Shown here: positions 55,051 through 64,000 of the stretch, piece after piece | How the letters are laid out: each line of letters begins with the position of its first letter | Numbering within the stretch: position 1 is the first letter of the stretch | Source of the DNA: Mesoplasma photuris ATCC 49581 | GTDB lineage: Bacteria > Bacillota_I > Bacilli_A > Mycoplasmatales > Mycoplasmataceae | Reading direction: 5' to 3' | Length of the DNA stretch: 64,000 nt | Assembly: GCF_000702725.1 (NCBI RefSeq) | Contig: NZ_JNJI01000002.1 | Span: forward strand, 309,476 to 373,475 | Made by a program: the position numbers and the translations under genes | The notes under the pieces: model-generated | The model's input: the letters and a program-made list of their open reading frames with translations, nothing else | Told to the model about the DNA's origin: nothing | Databases searched by the model: none

Positions 55051-56482
55051 TTTCGAAATAATTATTGGTATTGAAAATCACGTTGAATTAAAAACAAAAT
55101 CTAAAATGTTTGGGCTTGGTCCAGTTTCATATGGAGAAACTCCAAATACTATGATTAGCGAAGTTGATTTAGGTTATCCAGGAACTTTGCCAAGCGTTAA
55201 TAAAAAAGGTATAGAGTTAGCTATTCTTGCAGTTAATGCTTTAAACATGAAAATTGAAACTTTATTAACTTTTGATCGTAAAAATTATTTTTACCCAGAT
55301 TTAGTTAAAGGATTTCAAATTACTCAGCAGTTTAATCCGATTGGTTCAGAAGGTAATTTAGAAATTACTTTACCAAACGGAGAGAAGAAAAACATCTTAA
55401 TTGAAAGATTGCATATTGAAGAAGACACAGCAAAACAAACTCATAAAAATAATTTAACATATATTGATTACAACAGAAGTGGTGTTGGATTAATTGAAAT
55501 CGTAACTAAACCAGTTATGAGAAGTGCTGATGAGGCTTGTGCGTATGTTGAAAAACTTAGAGAAGTTTTATTATTCTTAGGAGTTTCTGATGTAAAAATG
55601 AATGAAGGTTCTCTTAGAACTGATTTAAACATTTCTATTAGACCAATTGGATCAAAAGAATTTTCAAATAAAGTTGAAGTCAAAAATATGAATTCAATTT
55701 CGAATATGAGAAAAGCAATTGAATTTGAAGTTAAAAGACAAACAGAAATAATAATGTCAAATTCAATTGTTGAGCAAGAAACTAGAAGATTTGATGATAC
55801 AACTGGTCAAACTATTTCAATGCGATCAAAAGCAGATGCTTTAGATTATAAATATTTCAGAGAACCAAATATTATGCCTATTCAATTAGATGATAATTGA
55901 GTTAAAAAAGTTATTGCTGAATCACCAGAATTAGCTGATCAAAAAAGAGTTAAATATGTTGAAGAGTTTGGTTTATCAATTTCTGATGCAAATATAATTC
56001 TTACAAATCTAGAAATAACAAAATTTTTTGAAGAAACAATTAATTTAATCCCTTCTTACTCGAAAGTTGCTAATTATTTAATTACTGATATTCAATCTGA
56101 ATTAAATAAAAACAACAAAGAATTAAAAGATATAAAATTAACACCTTTCAATTTTGCACAAATGATTGAGTTGATTGAAAAATCAATCATTTCATCAAAA
56201 CACGCAAAAACAATTTTACCAATAATAATTGAAAGTAATCATGAAACTCCTTTAGAGATTGTTGAAAGAATGAATCTAAAATTGATTTCAGATGAAAAAA
56301 CTATTACAAATTTATTAGAACCAATTTTAGAAGCAAATAAAGAATTATTACCACAATATCACGAAAGACCAGAACGAGTTACAAAAACTATAATGGGTCA
56401 ACTGATGAAAGTTACGGGAGGTAATGTTAATCCGGATGTTTCTATGTCAATTATTATTAAATTAGTAGAACAAAAGGTTTAA
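55043..56482 (+). CDS. gatB: Asp/Glu-tRNA amidotransferase subunit B
   Basis: 479 residues, standard. GatB activates the misacylated tRNA and transfers ammonia. IIIGIENHVELKTKSKMF at the start, PDLVKGFQITQQFNPIG, HIEEDTAKQTH, DYNRSGVGLIEIVTKP, VKNMNSISNMRKAI and YKYFREPNIMPI are family signatures. The C-terminal YqeY-like tail domain (about 335-479) is complete. One TGA Trp at 55898-55900. AACGGAGG lies upstream inside gatA. Confidence 0.97.
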
Positions 56483-56509
56483 AAAATAACGGTTTCCCGT
56501 TATTTTTTT
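56481..56509. terminator. bidirectional terminator between gatB and ktrA
   Basis: AAAAAATAACGG pairs with CCGTTATTTTTT around TTTC; A-run before and T-run after serve both converging genes. Confidence 0.88.
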
Positions 56510-57462
56510 TATTTGAATATATCTTCGTTTTTAATTGTGAATTCTTGATCAACATCATCGATGTCATCAAAACTGTCTAGAATTATTTCCTTAACAGGTT
56601 CTGCTTTTTCTTTTTTTCTTAAGATTTTTTTACTTTTCTTAGTTTTTTCTTCTGATTCATTTTCTAAATCTTGTTCATTTAAAATTTCATCATCAAACAC
56701 TATATCACTACTTGTAGCGATTGTTTCTTCAATTAAATCATCGAAGTCAACCATATTATCAATAATTTCGTCTTCATTTTCAGTTTGAACTTTATCAGCT
56801 AAATTGTTAATAATTGTTGTTTTTGCAAAAACAACAATTTCATCATCAGCTTTAAGAACTGTATAGTCATCTGGTAATAAAGTTTTACCTTTACGTCTAA
56901 TTTGAATAATATTAAAATCTTTAGATGTTGATAAACCAGCTTCTTGTAATGTTCTTCCAATAATTTCTTCACTTTTAATTGTAAGTGTTGTAGAAATGAA
57001 ATCATCATCAATTGACTGAACATCAATGTCGAGATCGATATCAAATACAGAACGTGTACCAACAATTTTACCAGCGATTGAATCTGGAATAATGATTTGG
57101 TTTTCACTAAGTCCTAAAGCTTGTAATATACGTTTATGTTTTCTATCTTTAGCTTTAACAATAATATTTTCACAACCTAAGTCTGTTAAATTTAAAACGG
57201 TCATAAGTGATGCTTCAATATTTGAAGCAATACCAACAATCACACCATCAAAAGAGTTAATTCCATTTTTTTGTAATGCTATTTTATTTGTTGAATCTAA
57301 TACGATTGCATCAACTGAATCAAATTCTGAAAGATATAAATCTAATTTATCTTGATCAATATCAAACATTGTAATTGTTTGTCTTTTTTCAACTAAAGTT
57401 GCTAAAACAGATAAACTGAAATTAGAAGCACCAATAATTGCGAAACTTTTTTTCTTTGCCAT
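56509..57462 (-). CDS. ktrA: potassium uptake regulatory subunit KtrA (TrkA family) with acidic tail
   Basis: 317 residues from ATG at 57462, chosen because AAAGAGG lies just upstream; a longer in-frame start would run into the divergent promoter. RCK-N domain: KSFAIIGASNFSLSVLATL (nucleotide-binding Rossmann start), FDIDQDKLDLYLSEFDSV, GVIVGIASNIEASLMTVLNL. RCK-C domain: IIGRTLQEAGLSTSKDFNIIQIRR...DDEIVVFAK. A further ~95-residue acidic/Lys-rich tail is not part of standard KtrA (~220 residues). The glycine motif GASNFS differs from the usual GxGxxG. It gates KtrB, encoded divergently. Confidence 0.92.
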   Translation of the reverse strand: MAKKKSFAIIGASNFSLSVLATLVEKRQTITMFDIDQDKLDLYLSEFDSVDAIVLDSTNKIALQKNGINSFDGVIVGIASNIEASLMTVLNLTDLGCENIIVKAKDRKHKRILQALGLSENQIIIPDSIAGKIVGTRSVFDIDLDIDVQSIDDDFISTTLTIKSEEIIGRTLQEAGLSTSKDFNIIQIRRKGKTLLPDDYTVLKADDEIVVFAKTTIINNLADKVQTENEDEIIDNMVDFDDLIEETIATSSDIVFDDEILNEQDLENESEEKTKKSKKILRKKEKAEPVKEIILDSFDDIDDVDQEFTIKNEDIFK

Positions 57463-57483
57463 AAAAACCTCTTTACTTCTAAA

Positions 57484-57520
57484 GTATACTATTTTGTATC
57501 TATTATATATATAATATAAT
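57484..57520. promoter_or_regulatory. divergent ktrA/ktrB promoter region
   Basis: TATAAT at 57515-57520 faces ktrB; on the minus strand TATAAT (57502-57507) or TATACT (57484-57489) faces ktrA. The centre is a run of alternating TA, so the two promoters are nearly back to back. Confidence 0.55.
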
Positions 57521-57547
57521 GTAGATTTTAAGATAAGGGGTGAGTTT

Positions 57548-59359
57548 ATGAATAATGCTTCTAAAAACATAATTAATAAAATAAACTCGCCAAAAGAGTT
57601 TATATCTAAAAAATTAAAACTTAAAAATAAAAATGAAAACGTTAACGAAGAACAAAATAATAAAAATGAAAACCTTTTTAGAAAAGTTAAAAATTGATGA
57701 CCACTTTCAAAAATTAGTGGAAAGATTTTCTTAATTTATACAACAATTGTTTTAATTGGTGGTTTTTTACTTATCATTCCTGGAATTTTAACTAATTATG
57801 ATATTGTTGATGCAATGTCGAGTTTAGGATTAAGTGGTAGTTTTGAATCACAAAGCATTGATAATCAAAACAAAATTTTAGATATGGTAAAAGATATGAA
57901 TCAGTTTCATTGAGATTATCTAACTGGAATATTTACAGCTTCTTCAGCTTTTTCCGACACAGGTATTAGTATTGCTAATGTTTCACATGATTATACGATT
58001 TGAGGTCAGATTATCATCATTATTATGATTGAAGTTGGAGGAATTGGAGTTTTAACTTTTAAAATTGTTTTATTTTTAGCAATTAATAAAAAAATTTCTT
58101 TAACAGATACTGTGGTTGCTCAATCTGAACGTGGTGGGAATACAACATCCCAAACAATTGAGTTAATTCGTGATGGTTTCATTTGATTAACCATAATTCA
58201 AATTTTTTCAGCAGCATTGCTATTTTTCGCTTTCTTTTTTGAAGAACCCGGAACTACTACTAATAACATGTTAGATACTGGTGAATTTGGATCACTTGAT
58301 ACGGTAAGTCCATATCATAATTTTTTAAAATCACTTTGATACTCAATTTTCCACTCAACTTCAGCAATTAATAATGCCGGATTTGATTTAATATCTGGTA
58401 GTTCACTTCAACCATACAACGTTGATGGTCATAGATCTTATTTTATTCAACTAATATTCTTATTTGAGTGAGTTGTTGGTGGTTTAGGTTATCCAACATT
58501 CCATGATATTAAAAGAAAAATTAAAGCAAGAAGAATGGGACAAACTGTAAAATTTAGTTTATTTACAAAATTAAACTTTACTATTTATTCAATTTTATTT
58601 ATTGTGGGACCTTTATCAATTTTAGGAACAGAATTAGCAAATATCGATAGTTCATTAATTTTTAATAATTATAAATATGTTATTGATCCAAATACTAATC
58701 AACAAATTGTAACTGAGTTAATCGGAAGAAAAGATTTCGGAACTGCTTTCTTTGATATCTTCTTTAACTCAACTGCTGCTCGTAATGCTGGTTTCTCAAC
58801 TGTTAATATTAATGATTTTAATGCTGGATCAAAAACAGTTATGTCAATCTTAATGTTTATTGGATCTGCTCCATCTTCAACGGCTGGAGGAATTAGGACA
58901 ACCACATTTGCAATTATTTTATTAGCTAACTGAGCGATTGTAAGAAATAGAAACCATACAAGTATCTTCAAAAAAACAATTCCATCAAATACTGTAAAAA
59001 GAAGTTTTGCTGTGTTCTTTATTTCAACTATTTTAGTTGCATTAAGTGTAATTATTATTTATGCTGATTCAGCTGCTGTTTTAGCACCAGGATATGTTGA
59101 AAATGGAAATAATAATAACATTAATGGTAATAATTCAATTGTTGAGATTTTAACCTTAATTACTAGTGCCTTTGGAACGGTTGGTATGAATCCATTCACT
59201 CAACATCAAATGATTGAGTTTGGAGTATTAACTAAATTAACTGTAATCTTATGTATGTTCTTAGGACAATTAGGAATTTCAAATACATTATTAGCATTTA
59301 TTAAACCTTCAAGAAAACAACCATATCAATATCTTGAAGAAGACGTAACGATTGGATAG
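57548..59359 (+). CDS. ktrB: potassium transporter membrane subunit KtrB (TrkH family)
   Basis: 603 residues, longer than the ~450 of typical KtrB because of a ~55-residue basic N-terminal extension and long extracytoplasmic loops. The pore repeats carry selectivity-filter regions: FSDTGISI, SAINNAGFDLI, ARNAGFSTVN and FGTVGMNPF. FIGSAPSSTAGGIRTTTFAI is the TrkH/KtrB loop signature. K+ uptake is gated by KtrA. TGA Trp codons occur throughout, for example 57698-57703. AAGGGGTGAG lies upstream. folD follows after 8 nt. Confidence 0.95.
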
Positions 59360-59367
59360 GTGAAATT

Positions 59368-60225
59368 ATGAAAATTTTAGATGGAAAAGCATTAGCTTTA
59401 AAAAAGAGAAATATACTTTCACGTCAAATCGAAGAATGTATTAAACTTGGTTATCGTAAACCTACTTTAGCTGTAATTTTAATCGGTGAAGATGAAGCAA
59501 GTGTTGTTTATGTAAAGCACAAAACATCAATTGCTGAAAAAGTGGGGATTGATTCAACTGTAATTAAACTATCAAATGATGTAACTCATGAAGAATTGTA
59601 TTCAACAATTGATCAATTAAATTCTAATAATGAAATAGATGGTATATTATTGCAATTACCAATTCCGAAAAGATTTATTGAAGAAGATTATTTACAAGCA
59701 ATTCACCCCAATAAAGATGTCGATGGATTTCACTATATCCACCAAGGAAAAATGTTACAAGGATATGATTCGATATTTCCTTGTACACCTCTTGGTGTGA
59801 TCAACTTATTAAATGAATACAATATTGATGTCCATGGAAAAGAAGTAACAATCATCGGTACTTCTAACATAGTGGGTAAACCGTTATCAGTAATGTTATT
59901 AAACCTTGGTGCAACAGTTACTATGTGTAATAAAAACACAAAAGATATATCTCGTCATACTAAAAACGCAGATATTCTAATATCTGCAACTGGTAAACAG
60001 TTCATAATTAATAAGGAAATGATTAAATCAGGGTCTATAATAATAGATATAGGAATAGTTAGAGATCCAATTACTAATAAATTAGTTGGTGATGTAGATT
60101 TTGAAGATGTTAAAGACATTGTTGATTACATCACACCAGTTCCTGGTGGTGTTGGTCCAATGACAGTAATTACATTGATGGAAAATACAATGAAACTATA
60201 TAAAAAACACCTAGATATTAAATAA
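59368..60225 (+). CDS. folD: methylenetetrahydrofolate dehydrogenase/cyclohydrolase FolD
   Basis: 285 residues, standard. FolD interconverts methylene-, methenyl- and 10-formyl-THF. Motifs: VILIGEDEASVVYVKHKTSIAEKVGI (catalytic Lys/Tyr region), DGILLQLPIPKRF, PNKDVDGFH, the Rossmann stretch VTIIGTSNIVGKPLSVML, and the terminal TPVPGGVGPMTVITLMENT. It lies behind ktrB, sharing its transcript; AGGTGAAA is the ribosome-binding site. It uses folate supplied by the FolT/FolC functions encoded at 9835-11700. Confidence 0.97.
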   Translation: MKILDGKALALKKRNILSRQIEECIKLGYRKPTLAVILIGEDEASVVYVKHKTSIAEKVGIDSTVIKLSNDVTHEELYSTIDQLNSNNEIDGILLQLPIPKRFIEEDYLQAIHPNKDVDGFHYIHQGKMLQGYDSIFPCTPLGVINLLNEYNIDVHGKEVTIIGTSNIVGKPLSVMLLNLGATVTMCNKNTKDISRHTKNADILISATGKQFIINKEMIKSGSIIIDIGIVRDPITNKLVGDVDFEDVKDIVDYITPVPGGVGPMTVITLMENTMKLYKKHLDIK

Positions 60226-60234
60226 GGGGTAAAT

Positions 60235-60978
60235 ATGAACATTAGATTAAATAAAAAAGAAGATAAAGAAATTCGTAAACATAATCAAAAGAAATGACAA
60301 TTTAATCATACTTTTAAAACAGCAAACTCAATTATTATGATTTGTGGTGCTATTGGTATGATCGCAGCTGCAGTTTGTTTCATTATGGGAATTGCATGAA
60401 TTGTGGTTGGTGCTCAAGAAGCGACAGTTGGTAACTTCAACACTAACTGAGGAATCGTAATGACAACAATTGGTGGTTATTCATTTTCACTTTCTTTATT
60501 ATCATTAGCATTATCAGTGACAATGTTAGCAAACAAAAACACTAAAGAAAAAACAATTTTAATGATTGTGGCAATTGCTTCAATTACATGTATGGTTGGA
60601 GGAATCATTATGATTTTCATTCCTGAATCAGATAGTAAAATTGTTAACGCTATTAAAGAAACTAAAGAAGTTGTTGAAATTGAAAATAGTGATCCAGAAA
60701 AAACAAGTGGAATTTACAAAGCAAAATATAATAAAGCTGTTGAAATGCTAAAAGGTATTGAAGCGGGTGAATTAGATGAAGAACAATTAATGAGTCGTTT
60801 TTCAGATGACTTTAAAGTTATTTTCTTAAAAGCTAAAAAAGATTTAACTGTAGAAACTTTACTTAATGATGAAGATTATGATGTTGAAGAAAAAATCAAA
60901 AACACAAAACAATCAAAAGAAGATCTTGAATTTGCTGAAATGACAATTGTTGAAAAAACAAATACTAAAACAAAATAA
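60235..60978 (+). CDS. unrecognised membrane protein with soluble C-terminal domain
   Basis: 247 residues from ATG at 60235 (AAGGGG upstream, 9 nt after folD). After a basic N-terminus, four membrane segments (about residues 30-55, 70-95, 103-125 region) precede a soluble acidic domain of ~110 residues (SGIYKAKYNKAVEMLKGIEAGELDEEQLMSRFSDDFKVIFLKAKKDL). TGA codons are read as Trp. No family recognised. It probably belongs to the ktrB-folD operon. Confidence 0.75.
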
Positions 60979-60986
60979 ATTTAGTA

Positions 60987-61060
60987 TATAATAATAAAGC
61001 GATGAGCCGGTATCGTTGATATCGATTAAAAAAGTGGGCGAACAATATGGTCGCTTTTTT
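60987..61060 (+). ncRNA. candidate structured small RNA or leader remnant
   Basis: A TATAAT box (60987-60992) precedes a GC-richer segment that stands out from its AT-rich surroundings. AAAGCGA (60996-61002) can pair with TCGCTTT (61051-61057), closing a multi-helix fold that ends in a T-run. Alternatively AAAAAAGTGG (61028-61037) can pair with the same right arm as a local terminator. GAGCC/GGGC can also pair. No reading frame of note follows it; tRNA genes begin 130 nt later. Not matched to a known family by eye. Confidence 0.5.
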
Positions 61061-61128
61061 ATTTTTAAAAGTAACTATTTAAGCAAAAAAATTTTTTTAA
61101 AAAAAATATAGATTTTTATTTTTTCTTA

Positions 61129-61137
61129 TGTTAATAT
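61129..61137 (+). promoter_or_regulatory. promoter of tRNA cluster (extended -10)
   Basis: TG, one base, then TAATAT (61132-61137), about 50 nt before tRNA-Asn. The intervening leader contains overlapping inverted repeats (AATTG/CAATT and TCCTA/TAGGA). Nothing else is seen in 61061-61189 apart from A/T runs. Confidence 0.5.
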
Positions 61138-61189
61138 TTTAATTGTCCTAGCAATTAGGAAACTAAATATTAACCATCAAATATTAAAT

Positions 61190-61265
61190 GGCTTTTTAGC
61201 TCAGTTGGTAGAGCAACCGGCTGTTAACCGGTTTGTCACAGGTTCAAGTCCTGTAAAAGCCGCCA
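61190..61265 (+). tRNA. tRNA-Asn(GTT)
   Basis: Full cloverleaf of 76 nt: acceptor GGCTTTT/AAAAGCC, anticodon GTT in CTGTTAA, T-arm GGTTCAAGTCC, encoded CCA. Confidence 0.97.
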
Positions 61266-61274
61266 TTATTATTT

Positions 61275-61350
61275 GGCCTGTTGGTGAAGCGGTTAACACA
61301 CACGGTTTTCATCCGTGGACACACGGGTTCGAACCCCGTACAGGCTACCA
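61275..61350 (+). tRNA. tRNA-Glu(TTC)
   Basis: 76 nt; anticodon loop TTTTCAT between CACGG and CCGTG gives TTC; T-arm GGTTCGAACCC; encoded CCA. Confidence 0.97.
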
Positions 61351-61354
61351 TTTT

Positions 61355-61430
61355 GGAGTATTAGCTCAGTTGGGAGAGCTCCTGCCTTACAAGCAGGCGG
61401 TCGGCGGTTCGAGCCCGTCATACTCCACCA
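61355..61430 (+). tRNA. tRNA-Val(TAC)
   Basis: 76 nt; acceptor GGAGTAT/ATACTCC, anticodon TAC in CTTACAA, encoded CCA. Confidence 0.97.
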
Positions 61431-61443
61431 TTTAATTTAATAT

Positions 61444-61519
<76 letters not shown>

Positions 61520-61532
61520 TTAAAAAATTAAC

Positions 61533-61554
61533 GACACTTAGGTGTCTTTTTTTT
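61533..61554 (+). terminator. tRNA cluster terminator
   Basis: GACAC-TTAG-GTGTC followed by eight T's. Confidence 0.88.
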
Positions 61555-61601
61555 ATTTAAATTTTTAATGTATAATTTTAATAATAAATTAAAGGAGTTC
61601 T

Positions 61602-62357
61602 ATGAGAAAACTAATTGCAATATTATCTGGTTTAACAATTGCAGCAACAACTACATCAACTGTAATATCTTGTGGAACTCAGTTAAATGATCAAACGGGT
61701 AATTGAGATATTAATGGTGCAGTTCACAACTATACAGCTAGATTAGTTGAAGATGAACTTGTAAGTTATATTACAAATCAGGATGATCCAAACTATATTA
61801 ATAAATATTATGGTGAAGATATTAAAGTTGGTAATATGTTCACGATTATGGATTTACTAGCATCAGTTGCAACTAATGAAGGATTAATTCCAGCCGAAAA
61901 ACCAATTGATGAAGATGAAGAACAAACCGAAGAAGAAAGTGATGCAAATAAAGTTTATGCTTTAGAACAAGATGCATTTCAAACCATTTTTAAAAAAATG
62001 ATTGTTCACGCTTCAACAAATGAAAATTCACTAATCAATAAAATTAATACTTTTTTTGAAGAAGATGTTTTTAAAACAGAAAAAAAATATGGATTAATGA
62101 TCTCATTAAATAATAGCTCATCTTCACCATTATCAGGTGATGCTGAAAAGTTTGCAAAGGGATATTCTCTGATTTCACCAGATGACGATTATGAAACTAT
62201 TGTTGAAAAATTTAAATCAGCATTAAATAATAATGAACAAATAACATTTCATATTCGAATTGGTTTAATTGATCCAGAATCTGAAACTGAAGAAAACACT
62301 AAACAAAAACCAGTTATGGATATTCCAGTAACTTTGGTTTTCGATCAAATTTATTAA
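61602..62357 (+). CDS. lipoprotein, unknown function
   Basis: 251 residues. Signal peptide MRKLIAILSGLTIAATTTSTVISC, with Cys24 as the lipidation site, so it is a surface-exposed lipoprotein. The mature part is acidic (a cluster IDEDEEQTEEESD near residue 105) and shows no recognised domain. The style is that of mollicute lineage-specific lipoproteins. TATAAT at 61571-61576 and AAAGGAG before the ATG give it its own promoter. It sits between two tRNA groups. Confidence 0.88.
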
Positions 62358-62359
62358 TT

Positions 62360-62382
62360 AAAAGATGTTCGCATCTTTTTTT
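62360..62382 (+). terminator. lipoprotein gene terminator
   Basis: AAAAGATG-TTCG-CATCTTTTTTT. Confidence 0.9.
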
Positions 62383-62410
62383 GTTTTATATTGAAACCCA
62401 AAAAGAATAG

Positions 62411-62419
62411 TGATATTAT
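62411..62419 (+). promoter_or_regulatory. tRNA-Lys/tRNA-Leu promoter (extended -10)
   Basis: TG, one base, TATTAT (62414-62419), 25 nt before tRNA-Lys. Confidence 0.55.
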
Positions 62420-62443
62420 TTTAAAGTCTAAAAACAAATAGAT

Positions 62444-62519
<76 letters not shown>

Positions 62520-62522
62520 CTT

Positions 62523-62606
62523 GCGGGATTGGCGGAATTGGCAGACGCACTAGACTTAGGATCTAGCGTCTATGACGTGGGGGTTCAAGTCCCCCATCCC
62601 GCACCA
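62523..62606 (+). tRNA. tRNA-Leu(TAG)
   Basis: 84 nt with the long variable arm of a class II tRNA; acceptor GCGGGAT/ATCCCGC, anticodon TAG in CTTAGGA, encoded CCA. Confidence 0.96.
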
Positions 62607-62615
62607 CTAGATACA

Positions 62616-62645
62616 AAACGCATTCTTCGGAATGTTTTTATTTTG
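62616..62645 (+). terminator. terminator after tRNA-Leu
   Basis: CATTC-TTCG-GAATG stem, flanked by A's and TTTTTATTTT. Confidence 0.85.
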
Positions 62646-62725
62646 TTAAACATAACAATATTTTCTACCCAAAAATTAAGTTTAAAAATTTTGTAAAAAA
62701 AATTAAAAAAACTTTTAAAAAAGGG

Positions 62726-62754
62726 TTGCAAAGCTCTTTGTAAAAAGATATAGT
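62726..62754 (+). promoter_or_regulatory. rRNA operon promoter
   Basis: TTGCAA (62726-62731), exact 17-nt spacer, TATAGT (62749-62754). It is the best-matched promoter in the window. Confidence 0.82.
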
Positions 62755-62790
62755 TAATATGTTGCCACTTGAGAAAAGCGGTAATCTAAA

Positions 62791-62805
62791 TGATCTTTGA
62801 AAACT
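62791..62805 (+). promoter_or_regulatory. boxA-like antitermination element in rRNA leader
   Basis: TGATCTTTGAAAACT resembles the boxA motif of Firmicutes/Mollicutes rRNA leaders, which recruits Nus factors. The rest of the leader (62755-62913) presumably holds the 5' arm of the 16S processing stem. Confidence 0.65.
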
Positions 62806-62913
62806 AAATAGAACAACAAATTGTACAATCTTGTTCAATATCAATTTAATTGAGTAAAAACAAAAATACATTATACAAATATAAAGAATAGTCAGAATCA
62901 ATTCACATTATTT

Positions 62914-64000
<1,087 letters not shown>

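Noticed and set aside
57463..57570. Longer N-terminus for KtrA
   Set aside because: It would run through the divergent promoter region and into ktrB; the ATG at 57462 has AAAGAGG in place and begins the Rossmann fold.
61205..61435. Open frame of 76 codons on the + strand
   Set aside because: It lies across three tRNA genes; the tRNA folds explain the sequence.

Overview
This window is chromosome of a low-GC mollicute. Nearly every tryptophan is encoded by UGA: standard-code reading frames break at TGA exactly where conserved proteins need Trp (SecA, UvrA, UvrB, AsnS, Lgt, KtrB, among others). Base composition is strongly A+T rich, and 16S rRNA, tRNA and gene content are Mollicutes-like. Two variant purine riboswitches of the kind described from Mesoplasma florum point to the Mesoplasma/Entomoplasma branch near Spiroplasma. 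The tmRNA tag differs from the M. florum tag as I remember it, so a relative of that species is more likely than the species itself. Most genes are on the + strand, packed into operons with 1-20 nt spacing or overlapping starts and stops, each closed by a short hairpin plus T-run. No IS, prophage, CRISPR or restriction locus was seen.

Layout. 1-2051: the end of a membrane protein gene converges on a 5'-3' exonuclease gene and a YigZ gene. 2126-4915: secA. 4996-11700: uvrB-uvrA-folC-folT (excision repair plus folate uptake and polyglutamylation). 11806-12042: a one-domain S1 protein. 12141-18302: hprK-lgt-trxB-lgt-whiA-XRE. 18364-22155: secG, rnr, smpB and two small membrane proteins. 22197-24641: a glucose-type PTS permease with an odd tail. 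24731-25156: tmRNA on the minus strand. 25236-27949: nucleoside deoxyribosyltransferase, mgtE, trmB. 28006-36635: a nucleoside-uptake locus made of riboswitch, BMP lipoprotein, ABC ATPase and two permeases, followed by a second riboswitch and a second BMP lipoprotein. 36713-45922: tsaD, an RpiR regulator, a hydrolase, a HAD phosphatase, asnS, a glycosyltransferase, an RDD protein and pcrA. 45990-51248: HPr, a hypothetical protein, a CPBP protease, an RluD-type synthase and a flippase. 51310-56482: ligA-gatCAB. 56509-59359: divergent ktrA/ktrB. 59368-60978: folD and a membrane protein. 60987-62606: a candidate small RNA, six tRNAs and a lipoprotein. 62726-64000: rRNA promoter, boxA-like leader and 16S rRNA, cut by the window end.

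How it fits together. HprK, HPr and the PTS permease form the sugar-uptake and regulation circuit. SecA, SecG and the two Lgt enzymes serve export and lipidation of the lipoproteins seen here. tmRNA, SmpB and RNase R form the ribosome-rescue set. The nucleoside locus with its variant riboswitches, plus the nearby deoxyribosyltransferase, suggests a deoxynucleoside/nucleobase salvage module. The most unusual points are the different binding-core bases of the two riboswitches, a nucleoside permease with a coiled-coil tail of about 495 residues, an Lgt paralog lacking the conserved histidine, long low-complexity or repeated tails on PtsG and SecA, TGG tryptophan codons concentrated in one flippase gene, and an unidentified structured RNA candidate before the tRNA cluster.
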